From Rhodanobacter sp. C03 (GTDB lineage Bacteria; Pseudomonadota; Gammaproteobacteria; Xanthomonadales; Rhodanobacteraceae): a DNA stretch of 64,000 nt. Each line of letters begins with the position of its first letter. Within the stretch, counting starts at the first letter, position 1. The stretch is taken from NCBI RefSeq assembly GCF_002001175.1, contig NZ_MUNT01000001.1, positions 1,178,001 to 1,242,000 of the forward strand, in the 5' to 3' direction. Both the position numbers and the translations under genes were made by a program. Positions 1 through 8,677 of this stretch are shown here, piece after piece. The notes under the pieces are model-generated. The model worked only from the letters and a program-made list of their open reading frames with translations. It ran no database searches and was not told the DNA's origin.

Positions 1-1
1 G

Positions 2-1108
2 GTGGAGCCGGCCGTCGCGCCGATGGTTTCGGCCAGCTCAGCGGTCGTGCTGCCGCAACGACGCGGCAGCTCCTCGCACAGCAGCCGCGCGGCGACCGAG
101 CAGGCGGCGGCCCTGCTGAACGGTCAGCGCAATGTGATCATCGCGATCGATGCCGGTCACGGCGGCAAGGATCAGGGTGCGCATGGCCCCGGTGGCACGC
201 TGGAAAAGAATGTGACGCTGGCTGTGGCGCGTGATCTGGCCGCCCAGATCAATCGCCAGCCGGGCATGAAGGCCGTGCTGACGCGCGACGGTGACTATTT
301 CATCGACCTCAAGCGTCGCTATGAGATTGCGCGTGAGAACAATGCCGACCTGTTCGTGGCGATCCATGCGGACTCCTTCACCAGCGATGACGCCAAGGGT
401 TCGTCGGTGTGGGTGCTGTCGCCCCGCGGCAAGACCAATGAGGCGGCACGCTGGCTGGCCGACCGCGAAAACCGCGCCGACCTGATCGGCGGCACCACGC
501 TGGATGATAAGGACGACGGGCTGGCCAAGGTGCTGCTGGATCTGCAGCAGGGCTGGGCGATGCAGGCCAGTGAAGTGGTGGCCGGCAACGTGCTCAGGGC
601 GCTGGGCCAGCTCGGCCCGACCCATCGTGGTTATGTCGAGCGTGCCAATTTCGTGGTGCTGCGCTCGCCGGACGTCCCGTCGATCCTGGTCGAGACCGCG
701 TTCATCAGCAATCCGGACGAGGAACGCAGACTGCGCGATCCGGCGCATCAGAATCAGCTTGCCGAGGCCGTGATGGGCGGCGTGAAGAATTATTTCGAAT
801 CGACACCACCACCGGGCACCTGGTTTGCGGCGCAGGCAGCGCGCCGCAACGGCACCCAGCTGGCATCGAACAGGCCGGATGGCGACGACAGCGGCATGGC
901 TGCAAAGCCGGTCGGTACCGCGCTGACCAGCAATGCCTCGCCACCCGCGGATGCGGGTGTGCGCGATCTGCATCGGGTGGGGCAGGGTGAAAGCCTGCGC
1001 AGCATCGCGCGCCAGTACGGCATCAGTATCGGTGCGTTGAAGAATGCCAACCAGCTGAATACCGACACGGTACATGCCGGTACTGTCTTGACCATACCGA
1101 CGGGCTGA
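2..1108 (+). CDS. amiB: N-acetylmuramoyl-L-alanine amidase, AmiB-type, with C-terminal LysM (5' partial)
   Basis: This is a periplasmic zinc amidase that cleaves the peptide from MurNAc during septum splitting. The reading frame is already open at the left edge, so the signal peptide and probable AMIN domain lie outside the window. The Amidase_3 fold spans about residues 45-270 of the visible part. Its zinc and catalytic residues are visible: H53 in IDAGHGGKDQG, E68, H122 in AIHADS and E231 in SILVETAFISN. A LysM domain that binds peptidoglycan occupies about residues 320-366. LysM plus a position directly before mutL matches the AmiB branch rather than AmiA or AmiC. Strongly supported apart from the missing N-terminus. 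Confidence 0.93.
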   Translation: MEPAVAPMVSASSAVVLPQRRGSSSHSSRAATEQAAALLNGQRNVIIAIDAGHGGKDQGAHGPGGTLEKNVTLAVARDLAAQINRQPGMKAVLTRDGDYFIDLKRRYEIARENNADLFVAIHADSFTSDDAKGSSVWVLSPRGKTNEAARWLADRENRADLIGGTTLDDKDDGLAKVLLDLQQGWAMQASEVVAGNVLRALGQLGPTHRGYVERANFVVLRSPDVPSILVETAFISNPDEERRLRDPAHQNQLAEAVMGGVKNYFESTPPPGTWFAAQAARRNGTQLASNRPDGDDSGMAAKPVGTALTSNASPPADAGVRDLHRVGQGESLRSIARQYGISIGALKNANQLNTDTVHAGTVLTIPTG

Positions 1109-1168
1109 TCGCGCCCGTCGTCATTATCCAGCGGCGGCCCGATCCGCGTTCGCTGCTAAAGTTCGCGG

Positions 1169-2983
1169 ATGACTGTGATCCGCGTATTGCCCCCAGAACT
1201 CATCAACCAGATCGCCGCCGGCGAGGTCATCGAACGGCCGTCCTCGGTAGTGAAGGAGCTGGTCGAGAACAGCCTCGACGCCGGCGCCAGCCGTATCGAG
1301 GTGGATATCGAGGCCGGCGGAGCGCGCTTGATCCGCGTGCGCGACGATGGCGACGGCATCCATGTCGACGAGCTGCCATTGGCTGTGGCCTCGCACGCGA
1401 CCAGCAAGATCGGCAGCTTCGACGACCTGGAACACGTCGCCAGCATGGGCTTCCGTGGCGAGGCGCTGGCCTCGGTGTCGTCGGTGTCGCGCTTCGCGCT
1501 GACCTCGCGGACACGCGGGCAGGATGCCGCGTTCCGCATCGAGGTCGACAGCGGCAAGTTGCAGGCAGCGCGCCCGGCGCAGCATCCGCAGGGCACCAGC
1601 GTGGAGGTACGCGACCTGTTCTACAACGTACCGGCGCGCCGGAAGTTCATGCGTGCCGAGCGCACCGAATTCGCGCATATCGACGACCTGCTGAAATCGC
1701 TGGCACTGGCGCGTGGATCGGTGGAGTTCCGGCTCAGCCACAACGGCAAACCGGTGCGCGTATGGAAGGCCGCCCGCAACGAGCAGGCCGAGCTGCAACG
1801 GGTGGCCGAGGTGCTGGGCGAGGAATTTCCAGCGCAGAGCCTGCGCATCGATCACGCCATGGCCGGCCTGCATCTGTCTGGCTGGGTCGGTTTGCCGACC
1901 GCTTCGCGCGCACAGGCCGACTCGCAGTATTTTTACGTCAATGGCCGGCTGGTGCGTGATCGCATCGTTGCCCATGCGGTGCGTCAGGCTTATGCGGACG
2001 TGTTGTTCCATGGCCGGCACGCTGCATTCGTGTTGTATCTGGAACTCGATCCGGCTGGTGTGGACGTGAACGTGCATCCGGCCAAGCACGAAGTGCGTTT
2101 CCGCGAGCAGCGGCTGGTGCACGACTTCCTGTTCCGCACCCTGCACGAGGCACTGGCACAGACGCGCGCAGGCTTGAGTACGTTGCCGACGACCGAACTG
2201 GTGTCCGCTTCGCACGAGTCGTACGCGGTGCCGTCATCCGCGTCGTCCAGTGCATCGGCATGGCCGGACCAGTTGAGTCAGAGCCGGTTGAGCCTGGGCG
2301 TGCGTGATGCACCGCTGGCCGGGTACGCGGCGTTGCTCGGCGGGTCGCCGGAATCATCGGGCGCGCAGGTGCCGATGCCGGCGACAGAGGAGGGCGAAAC
2401 GCCGCCGCTCGGTTTTGCGATCGCCCAATTGAAGAGCATCTTCGTGCTGGCCGAGAATGCGCACGGCCTAGTGCTGGTGGACATGCATGCGGCGCATGAG
2501 CGGATCACTTACGAGAAACTGAAATCCGGTCGTGCCTGCAGCAATCTGCGTTCGCAGATGCTGCTGGTGCCGCTCAGTATCGCGGTCAGTGCGAAGGAGG
2601 CTGCTGCGGCCGAGGAACATGCCGAGGCGCTGGCCGACTGGGGCCTGGAGATGTCGCGCAGTGGTCCGGCGACGATCGTGGTGCGACGGATTCCGGCGCT
2701 GCTGGAAGGCGCGGATGTCGGTCAGCTCAGCCGCGACGTGCTGTCCGAGCTGGCTCAGCACGGCAGTTCGCGTCGCCTGCAGGAGCTGGAGAACGAGCTG
2801 CTCTCGACCATGGCCTGCCACGGTTCGGTGCGTGCCGGGCGGCGCCTGACGATCCCTGAAATGAATGCCTTGTTGCGCGAGATGGAAGTCACTGAACGCT
2901 CCGGGCAATGCAACCACGGCCGACCCACCTGGATTCAGCTGAGCGTGGCCGAACTCGACAAACTGTTCATGCGTGGTCGCTGA
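1169..2983 (+). CDS. mutL: DNA mismatch repair protein MutL
   Basis: MutL couples MutS mismatch recognition to strand incision. The 604-residue protein has the GHKL ATPase motifs [18 protein letters not shown] and [10 protein letters not shown] in the first 110 residues. A variable linker (about 340-400) is followed by a C-terminal dimerisation domain. That domain carries [12 protein letters not shown] at about residue 438, which fits the DQHA(X)2E(X)4E metal site of nicking MutL proteins except for Met in place of Gln. It also has a terminal CNHGRPT motif like the CPHGRP box of that class. It therefore looks like an endonuclease-type MutL, unlike the E. coli protein that depends on MutH. It follows the amidase gene by 60 bp, probably in one operon. 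Confidence 0.97.
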   Translation: MTVIRVLPPELINQIAAGEVIERPSSVVKELVENSLDAGASRIEVDIEAGGARLIRVRDDGDGIHVDELPLAVASHATSKIGSFDDLEHVASMGFRGEALASVSSVSRFALTSRTRGQDAAFRIEVDSGKLQAARPAQHPQGTSVEVRDLFYNVPARRKFMRAERTEFAHIDDLLKSLALARGSVEFRLSHNGKPVRVWKAARNEQAELQRVAEVLGEEFPAQSLRIDHAMAGLHLSGWVGLPTASRAQADSQYFYVNGRLVRDRIVAHAVRQAYADVLFHGRHAAFVLYLELDPAGVDVNVHPAKHEVRFREQRLVHDFLFRTLHEALAQTRAGLSTLPTTELVSASHESYAVPSSASSSASAWPDQLSQSRLSLGVRDAPLAGYAALLGGSPESSGAQVPMPATEEGETPPLGFAIAQLKSIFVLAENAHGLVLVDMHAAHERITYEKLKSGRACSNLRSQMLLVPLSIAVSAKEAAAAEEHAEALADWGLEMSRSGPATIVVRRIPALLEGADVGQLSRDVLSELAQHGSSRRLQELENELLSTMACHGSVRAGRRLTIPEMNALLREMEVTERSGQCNHGRPTWIQLSVAELDKLFMRGR

Positions 2984-3053
2984 GCACGCGACTTGCCCTG
3001 TGTGCAAACGGACGGCCATACTCGGGGTTCCTGCCTTGCGCGGATCGCTGCCC

Positions 3054-3974
3054 ATGTTGCGTCATGCCATTGTTGCCGTTGCCCTGTTTTTTGGAGTTGT
3101 AGCCGTGCACGCCGAAACACCTGTTACCGCCCCCGTGGCGACCTACGAACAGCAGATCCAGCAATGGCGCAGTGGCCGGTTGCAGCGGCTTACCGCGGCG
3201 GATGGCTGGCTGAGCCTGATCGGGCTGGAATGGCTGAAAGAGGGTGACAACCGTATTGGCAGTGCGGCCGACAACGACATCGTGCTGAAGGCGGGGCCGG
3301 CACATCTCGGCACGGTGACGCTGGCGAAGGATGGCGCCTTGCATATCGCGCTGGCCAGGGACAGTGCAGCCACGATTGACGGCAAGGCGGTGACCGAAGC
3401 AGCGCTGGTCGATGATGCGCACGTTACCGGTGACGCGTCGCCGACTCTGGTGAGTTTCGGCGCGGCAAACTTCTACGTGATCGATCGCGACGGTCGCAAG
3501 GCGCTGCGGGTGAAGGACAGCGATGCGGCCACCCGCAAGAATTTTCTCGGCATCGATTATTTTCCGATCGATCCGTCCTGGCACATCGTGGCGACCTGGG
3601 TGCCGTTCGACCCGCCGCACAAGCTGGAGATCGGCTCGGTGATCGGCACGATCGACAAGGTCGACGTGCCGGGCAAGGCGGTGTTCCAGCACGATGGCCA
3701 CACCTATGAGCTGCTGCCGTACCAGGAGGAGCCGGGTGGCGAGCTGTTCTTCGTGATCGCCGATCGTACCTCGGGCAAGGAGACCTATGGTGCCGCGCGC
3801 TTCCTGTACGCGGCGTTGCCGAAGGACGGCAAGGTGATCCTCGATTTCAACGAGGCCTACAACCCGCCGTGTGCGTTCACGCCGTTCGCCACCTGTCCGC
3901 TGGCGCCGCCGGAGAACCGGCTTGACCTGCGCATTACGGCAGGCGAGAAGAAATACCGCGGAGACCATGATTGA
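3054..3974 (+). CDS. DUF1684 domain-containing exported protein
   Basis: A 306-residue protein of the DUF1684 family, whose biochemical role is not established. I chose the ATG at 3054 rather than the upstream in-frame start at 2973. From 3054 the protein opens with a clean signal peptide (MLRHAIVAVALFFGVVAVHA), whereas the upstream extension is unlike a leader and overlaps mutL. The family features visible are the early W-R-x-G-R-L and DGWLSLIGLEWL segments and the late DFNEAYNPPC and FATCPLAPPENRL cysteine-containing block. The gene is 70 bp downstream of mutL and overlaps the vicinity of the next gene start. Family assignment is good; function is unknown. Confidence 0.85.
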   Translation: MLRHAIVAVALFFGVVAVHAETPVTAPVATYEQQIQQWRSGRLQRLTAADGWLSLIGLEWLKEGDNRIGSAADNDIVLKAGPAHLGTVTLAKDGALHIALARDSAATIDGKAVTEAALVDDAHVTGDASPTLVSFGAANFYVIDRDGRKALRVKDSDAATRKNFLGIDYFPIDPSWHIVATWVPFDPPHKLEIGSVIGTIDKVDVPGKAVFQHDGHTYELLPYQEEPGGELFFVIADRTSGKETYGAARFLYAALPKDGKVILDFNEAYNPPCAFTPFATCPLAPPENRLDLRITAGEKKYRGDHD

Positions 3975-3997
3975 CAAGCAATCCACAGGATCGGCCG

Positions 3998-4378
3998 ATG
4001 CTGCATCACCTCTCTCTCGGCGTCGTTGATCTCCAGCGCTCAGCCGCTTTCTACGATGCTTCGCTCGATGCGCTGGGCTATGTGCGTGTGTGGGCCGATG
4101 ACACTGCGGTCGGCTACGGTGTCCCTGGCGGCGGTGACAAGCTTGCGATCAAGCTGCGGGGCGACAGTGTGGTTGTCCCGGGCCCGGGTTTTCATCTGGC
4201 CTTTGCCGCGCAGGATCGCGAATCGGTTGTGCGCTTTTACGAAGCCGCGCTGCGCCACGGTGGGCAAGACAACGGCGCTCCGGGCCTGCGGCCAAATTAC
4301 GGGCCGCATTACTTTGCGGCCTTCGTTATTGATCCTGACGGCTATCGCATCGAAGCCGTGTTCAATCCGCCTGTGTAG
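3998..4378 (+). CDS. VOC family (glyoxalase/bleomycin resistance-like) protein
   Basis: A small single vicinal-oxygen-chelate domain protein of 126 residues, with the pattern LHHLSLGVVDLQRSAAFYD at the start and GPHYFAAFVIDPDGYRIEAV at the end. These proteins bind a divalent metal through His and Glu residues in paired beta-alpha-beta-beta-beta units. H3/H4, H of GPHYF and the final E of RIEAV are candidate ligands. The ATG at 3998 is preferred over the TTG at 3971 because AGGA lies 7 bases upstream and the domain begins right there. The substrate is not predictable. It is convergent with the enoyl-CoA hydratase gene, with 17 bp between them. Confidence 0.82.
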   Translation: MLHHLSLGVVDLQRSAAFYDASLDALGYVRVWADDTAVGYGVPGGGDKLAIKLRGDSVVVPGPGFHLAFAAQDRESVVRFYEAALRHGGQDNGAPGLRPNYGPHYFAAFVIDPDGYRIEAVFNPPV

Positions 4379-4395
4379 CAATCTGCCGGCATGAC

Positions 4396-5178
4396 TCAAT
4401 ATCCCCTGAACTCGGCCTTGCGCTTCTGCAGAAATGCCGTGGTGCCCTCGCGCATGTCCTCGGTGGAGAACGCCAGCGCAAAGCCCTGCGTCTCGAATTC
4501 CAGGCCCTGATCGATCGAAGTCTCGCCGCCCTGCAGCACCGCATCGAGGATGCCAGCCGCGGCCAGTGGCGCGGCGGCAGCGAGCTGGTCGGCCAGGGTG
4601 TTCACGGCCTCGTCCAGCGCCTCTGCTGTGACCACGCGGGTGACGACACCCAATTCGTACGCACGTTGTGCATTGATCACGGCACCGGTGAGGCACAGTT
4701 CCAGCGCCGCACCGCGACCGGCCAAGCGCAGCAGGCGCTGGGTGCCGCCAAAGCCGGGGATCAGGCCGAGGTTGATTTCCGGCTGGCCGAACTTGGCCTT
4801 TTCGCTGGCCACGCGCAGATGGCAAGCCATCGCCAGTTCCATGCCGCCGCCGAGGGCGAAGCCCTGGATGCGTGCGATCACCGGCTTGCCGAGCCGCTCG
4901 ATAGAACTCATCAGGCGCTGGCCTGTGCGTGAGAAGCCTTGCGCCTGCACCGGCGTGTAACCGTTCATCTCGGCGATGTCGGCGCCAGCGACGAAGGCCT
5001 TCTCGCCGGCGCCGGCCAGCACGACGACTCGTACGGCATCGTCCTGCGCGGCCTGCGCGAAAGCGAGGGTCAGCTCGTTGAGGGTGTCGCGGTTCAGCGC
5101 ATTGAGCTTGTCGGGACGGTTGACCGTAATGGTGCGCACGGCGCCACGGTTGCTGGTTTCCAGGTTGCGATAGGCCAT
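4396..5178 (-). CDS. Enoyl-CoA hydratase (crotonase family)
   Basis: A 260-residue crotonase that hydrates trans-2-enoyl-CoA to 3-hydroxyacyl-CoA in fatty acid or amino acid degradation. The oxyanion-hole segments AFVAGADIAEM and ALGGGMELAMA are present. Both catalytic glutamates are present, one in GGGMELAMACHL and one in GQPEINLGLIPGFGGTQRL, which marks a true hydratase rather than an isomerase. The gene is monocistronic here and divergent from the FKBP gene across about 150 bp. It could serve the leucine/isovalerate route represented by the carboxylase and acyl-CoA dehydrogenase genes elsewhere in the window, but general beta-oxidation is equally possible. Confidence 0.93.
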   Translation of the reverse strand: MAYRNLETSNRGAVRTITVNRPDKLNALNRDTLNELTLAFAQAAQDDAVRVVVLAGAGEKAFVAGADIAEMNGYTPVQAQGFSRTGQRLMSSIERLGKPVIARIQGFALGGGMELAMACHLRVASEKAKFGQPEINLGLIPGFGGTQRLLRLAGRGAALELCLTGAVINAQRAYELGVVTRVVTAEALDEAVNTLADQLAAAAPLAAAGILDAVLQGGETSIDQGLEFETQGFALAFSTEDMREGTTAFLQKRKAEFRGY

Positions 5179-5332
5179 GAACGGCTCCCAATGGATGCAA
5201 GGACGCGATGGTAGCAGCGGGAACCTTTGCCGCTGGCGGGTTTCTCAAGCCACGTGCGCTACCGCTGCACGAATCCGGCGAACCGCTTAGGATGGACCGT
5301 CTGGATCGACAGTCGCGATAGGGAAGGGCTCG

Positions 5333-6070
5333 ATGGAGATAGGCATGACACATCTGCGTTGCGCTCTGCTCGGCATGCTGCTGCTGGTCGGCGTCGTGCA
5401 CGCACAGAATCGCGCGCCGGCGGCCGATGCGCCGGTGAAGCTGGACAAGAACAAGCTGTCATACGCGATTGGTTACCAGATTGGCAGCCAGTTTGCCGAT
5501 GGTCGGCCGGATGTGGATGTTGCTGTCCTGATGCGCGCGATCCAGGATGCCTACGCGAAGCGAAATCCCACGGTGCCGATGCTGGAAATGCATCAGCAGC
5601 TGCGCAGCCTCGAGCGGCAGATGCATGCCAATGCGCTGGCCGAATTCAAGCGGATCGCTGACGCCAACGCGCGCAAGAGTGCCGACTTCATGGCACACAA
5701 CCGGCAGCAGTCGGGCGTGGTGCAACTGCCTTCGGGCATCCAGTACGCGGTGCTGAGCAAGGGTTCCGGCACGGTCAGTCCGACCGTGACCAGCATGGTG
5801 ACGGTGAACTATCGCGGCATGTTGGTGGATGGCACCGAATTCGACAGCACCTGGGCGCGCGGAGCTCCGGTGAGTTTCCCGGTGAATGGAGTCATTCCGG
5901 GCTGGCGCGATGTGATCCCACGCATGCATGTGGGCGATCGCTGGAAGGTGGTGATTCCGCCGCAACTGGCTTATGGCGAAGAAGGCGCGTTGCCGCGGAT
6001 CGGACCGAACGAGGCGCTGGTGTTCGATATCCAGTTGCTCGAGATCAAGGCTGATCCAGTCAGGCCCTGA
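5333..6070 (+). CDS. FKBP-type peptidyl-prolyl cis-trans isomerase, exported (Mip/FklB-like)
   Basis: A 245-residue periplasmic proline isomerase. It opens with a signal peptide (cleavage likely after VVHA), then an FKBP_N helical dimerisation domain (about 35-130: KLSYAIGYQIGSQF and a long helix). The catalytic FKBP_C domain spans about 135-238, with VTVNYRGMLVDGTEFDST, VIPGWRDVIPRM and WKVVIPPQLAYGE typical of the active-site pocket. A second ATG at 5345 is equally plausible: GGAG lies 6 bases upstream and it gives a shorter signal peptide. A long hairpin begins in the stop codon. Folding of outer-membrane or secreted proteins is the usual role of the family. Confidence 0.93.
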   Translation: MEIGMTHLRCALLGMLLLVGVVHAQNRAPAADAPVKLDKNKLSYAIGYQIGSQFADGRPDVDVAVLMRAIQDAYAKRNPTVPMLEMHQQLRSLERQMHANALAEFKRIADANARKSADFMAHNRQQSGVVQLPSGIQYAVLSKGSGTVSPTVTSMVTVNYRGMLVDGTEFDSTWARGAPVSFPVNGVIPGWRDVIPRMHVGDRWKVVIPPQLAYGEEGALPRIGPNEALVFDIQLLEIKADPVRP

Positions 6071-6123
6071 GAGCCTGTTCAAAGCCCCCAGCGCGGGGTA
6101 TCCGGGGGCTTTGAGCAGGCTCT
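6070..6123 (+). terminator. Long hairpin at the end of the FKBP gene
   Basis: Two 20-base arms (6070-6089 and 6104-6123) pair fully in RNA, with one G-U pair and a 14-base loop. The left arm starts in the last base of the FKBP stop codon. There is no U tract, so it may act as a 3' stabiliser or factor-assisted terminator rather than a classical intrinsic one. Confidence 0.6.
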
Positions 6124-6152
6124 GATGCATGCCGGTGGTAACATGACCACGC

Positions 6153-6344
6153 ATGCCGAACGATCCACGCTCCGCCGAAATCCCCCCGCTAACCCCCTGT
6201 ATCGGCATTTGCCGGCTGGATGAGCGTGGCTATTGCGTGGGCTGCCAGCGCACCGGCGATGAAATCGGTCGCTGGCGTGTGATGAGCGACGCCGAGCGGC
6301 GCTACGTCATGCAGGTGATCCTGCCCACGCGCGAACTGCCGTGA
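6153..6344 (+). CDS. DUF1289 domain-containing protein
   Basis: A 63-residue protein of the DUF1289 family. It has the characteristic cysteines in CIGICRLDERGYCVGCQR followed by DEIGRWRVMSDAERR. The Cys spacing suggests a small metal- or Fe-S-binding fold; no function is established. Its stop overlaps the start of the NUDIX gene by one base, so the two are probably translationally coupled. DUF1289 next to a NUDIX hydrolase is common in proteobacteria. Confidence 0.88.
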   Translation: MPNDPRSAEIPPLTPCIGICRLDERGYCVGCQRTGDEIGRWRVMSDAERRYVMQVILPTRELP

Positions 6345-6937
6345 TGGAGGCGCTGATCAAGGCGTTGCGCCCGCTGTCGGCACCGCCGACGGCGCCGGGC
6401 TGGAACCACGCGGACATGAGCGAGCTGCTCGGCAGCACGCAGCGTCAACCGGCTGCCGTGTTACTCGGTTTTCGCGAAGGCGTGCAGCCACGGCTGGTGT
6501 TGACCGTGCGCACGGACAATCTGCAGACGCACGCCGGCCAGGTGGCGTTTCCAGGTGGTCGTTGCGATCCCGCCGATGGCGGTGATGCAGTGATCACTGC
6601 CTTGCGCGAGAGCGAGGAGGAGATCGGCCTCGATCGCGCCTTGGTGACGCCGCTGGGTTATCTGGATTGCTTCGAGACGATCAGTGGCTATTGCATCACG
6701 CCGGTGGTGGCGCGGATCGCCGCCGAAGCCGCGTTGTATCCGGCACCGGGCGAGGTGGCCGAAGTGTTCGAGGTGCCAATCACGTTCTTCCTGGAACCGG
6801 CGAACCTGCGCCGCTATACGATGGAGTTCCGCGGCCATCAAAGGCCGATGGTGGAGTTCCTTCACGGCGGTCATCGCATCTGGGGCGCCACCGCCGCGAT
6901 GCTGTTCAACCTGCTGCAGAGAATGGGCTACGCATGA
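6344..6937 (+). CDS. nudL: CoA pyrophosphatase, NUDIX hydrolase (NudL-like)
   Basis: A 197-residue NUDIX hydrolase expected to split CoA and its derivatives into phosphopantetheine and 3',5'-ADP. The family-specific motif LTVRTDNLQTHAGQVAFPGG directly precedes the NUDIX box, whose core RESEEEIGL is visible at about residues 87-95. These two together are diagnostic for the CoA-hydrolysing subgroup. I use the ATG at 6344 because it overlaps the stop of the DUF1289 gene (TGATG); the listed GTG one codon earlier is less likely. The sulfurtransferase start overlaps its stop by 4 bases, making a three-gene operon. Confidence 0.92.
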   Translation: MEALIKALRPLSAPPTAPGWNHADMSELLGSTQRQPAAVLLGFREGVQPRLVLTVRTDNLQTHAGQVAFPGGRCDPADGGDAVITALRESEEEIGLDRALVTPLGYLDCFETISGYCITPVVARIAAEAALYPAPGEVAEVFEVPITFFLEPANLRRYTMEFRGHQRPMVEFLHGGHRIWGATAAMLFNLLQRMGYA

Positions 6938-7785
6938 CCCTGCACACCACGCTCATCGATGCCGCGAGCCTCGCGGCGCTGGCACCGGACGACGTGCTGA
7001 TCGTCGATTGCCGTTTCGATCTGGTCGAACCCGGCAAAGGTGCACGCGACTATCTGGAGGGGCATATCCCCGGCGCGCTTTATGCCAGCCTCGATCGCGA
7101 CCTGTCCGATCTGTCGCGTCAAGCCGAAGGACTGGGTCGGCACCCGCTGCCACTGGAGCCGGCATTCAACGCGCTGCTGTCGAGCTGGGGCTGGCGCACA
7201 GGCATGCAGGTGGTGAGCTATGACACGGCCGGCGGCGCGCTGGCCGCGGCGCGGCTGTGGTGGCTGCTGCGGCTGGTAGGCGTACGTCAGGTTGCCGTGC
7301 TCGATGGCGGCTATGCCGCGTGGCTGGCGGCGGGGCTGCCGGTCGAGACCGGCCAGCCGGTGGCGCGACCGGCCAGCAAGGTGTCCCTGCGCTATGACGC
7401 GAACCAGCTGCTGCTCGATCATGCCGCGCTGCGGGATGGTGCCGCCGGCCAGCTGCTGGATGCCCGTGCGGCGGCACGTTATCGCGGCGATGTCGAACCA
7501 CTGGATCGGATAGGTGGTCACGTACCCGGTGCATTGAACCGGCCGTTTGCCGACAACCTGCGTAGCGATGGCCGCTTCAAGCCGATAGCGCAACTGCGCG
7601 ACGAGTTCGACGCGGTGCTGGGCGCAGTTGCACCGTCACAGGTGGTGCATATGTGCGGTTCCGGTGTCACCGCCTGCCACAACCTGCTGGCGATGGAGTA
7701 TGCGGGGTTGCACGGCTCGCGGCTGTACGCGCCGTCGTGGAGTGGCTGGGTCAGCGATCCGGCACGGCCGGTGGCGAAAAGCTGA
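6934..7785 (+). CDS. sseA: 3-mercaptopyruvate sulfurtransferase (two rhodanese domains)
   Basis: A 283-residue tandem rhodanese. The N-terminal domain is inactive, while the C-terminal domain carries the catalytic cysteine C241 in the loop CGSGVTA. That loop is the signature of mercaptopyruvate sulfurtransferases; thiosulfate sulfurtransferases have CRKGVT. The CRFDL segment near residue 27 and the GGHVPGALNRPF linker also fit the family. The start ATG at 6934 overlaps the NUDIX stop (ATGA), which excludes the much longer upstream reading frame as the real start. It transfers sulfur to cyanide or thiol acceptors and is cytoplasmic. Confidence 0.92.
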   Translation: MTLHTTLIDAASLAALAPDDVLIVDCRFDLVEPGKGARDYLEGHIPGALYASLDRDLSDLSRQAEGLGRHPLPLEPAFNALLSSWGWRTGMQVVSYDTAGGALAAARLWWLLRLVGVRQVAVLDGGYAAWLAAGLPVETGQPVARPASKVSLRYDANQLLLDHAALRDGAAGQLLDARAAARYRGDVEPLDRIGGHVPGALNRPFADNLRSDGRFKPIAQLRDEFDAVLGAVAPSQVVHMCGSGVTACHNLLAMEYAGLHGSRLYAPSWSGWVSDPARPVAKS

Positions 7786-7818
7786 CGCCTTTCTGTCCCA
7801 CGGGGACTCCCTGCGATC

Positions 7819-7888
7819 GTAGGAGCGGCTTCAGCCGCGATAGCTCTTCGCATGGCATGAAAAGCATCGCGGCTGAAGCCGCTCCTTA
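7819..7888. repeat. REP-type palindromic element, copy 1
   Basis: Two 22-base arms (7819-7840 and 7867-7888) share the core GGAGCGGCTTCAGCCGCGA in inverted orientation, around a 26-base spacer. The element lies between the convergent sulfurtransferase and crotonase genes, a typical REP location, and may serve as a terminator there. Diverged or identical relatives occur at 42261-42342 and inside icmF at 43972-44031. Confidence 0.88.
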
Positions 7889-7896
7889 TAGGCGTC

Positions 7897-8655
7897 TCAG
7901 CCTTTGCTCTTGAGTCGAGCCACCAGCTGCTGCAGTACTGCCTGCGTCTGTGGGTGGAAGAACGCCTCGACGAAGTCGTCCAGCGGCAGCGCATCGAGAT
8001 TGGCATAGGCTTCGGCGAGATCGGCGCGGGCCAGAGTCCGGGTGGCGAGCATCGCGTGTGACGGTAACGCCAACAGTTCGCCCAGCCAGCGCAGCGCGCG
8101 CGTGGTGACCTGGTCGACGCCGGTGAGTTCGTCGACAAAACCACAGGCCAGCGCCGTGGCAGAGTCGATCATGGCGCCGGAGACCAGTAGTCGTTCGGCG
8201 CGATAGGTGCCGACCACCCGGCGCAGTGCCAGCTGGATAGCCTCGGGTACGATCAGTCCCACCTGCACCTCGTTCAGGCCGATCCGGTACGGGCCTTCCG
8301 CCATCACCCGGTAGTCGCAGAACAGCGCCAGCACCGCGCCGCCGGCCGGGCTGTGGCCGGTGATCGCCGCCACCAGCGGAATCGGTGCTCGGGCCAAGGC
8401 GCCACACAACGCGAAAAACTCATGCCAGTACTCCAGCACGCCGGCGCGGTCGCGGCCGAGCAGGGCCGGTACGTCGACGCCGGCGGAGAACAGGCCCTGC
8501 GCGCCGGACAGCACGATGCCACGGACACCTTCGCGCACGCTGTCATCGATGGCGGCATGCAGCGAGCGCAGCAGCTCCAGATTCAGCGCGTTGACCGGCG
8601 GTCGGGCCAGCTGGATCTCGCGGATGCCGTTGTCGTGGTTGGTGATGTTGAGCAT
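7897..8655 (-). CDS. Crotonase family protein, probable delta3-delta2-enoyl-CoA isomerase
   Basis: A 252-residue crotonase superfamily protein. The segment GHSPAGGAVLALFCDYRVM, followed by GLNEVQVGLIVP, matches the enoyl-CoA isomerase type (ECI1-like). A single catalytic Glu sits in the NEVQVGL region, and the first hydratase Glu is missing (AVLAL in place of GMELA). It would move a 3-double bond to the 2-position so that unsaturated acyl chains can enter beta-oxidation. The ATG at 8655 has GGAG 7 bases upstream and is preferred to the upstream extension, which overlaps the DUF4139 gene. It follows that gene by 22 bp and may be co-transcribed. Confidence 0.85.
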   Translation of the reverse strand: MLNITNHDNGIREIQLARPPVNALNLELLRSLHAAIDDSVREGVRGIVLSGAQGLFSAGVDVPALLGRDRAGVLEYWHEFFALCGALARAPIPLVAAITGHSPAGGAVLALFCDYRVMAEGPYRIGLNEVQVGLIVPEAIQLALRRVVGTYRAERLLVSGAMIDSATALACGFVDELTGVDQVTTRALRWLGELLALPSHAMLATRTLARADLAEAYANLDALPLDDFVEAFFHPQTQAVLQQLVARLKSKG

Positions 8656-8677
8656 GGGGAACTCCGGCTCGGATGAT

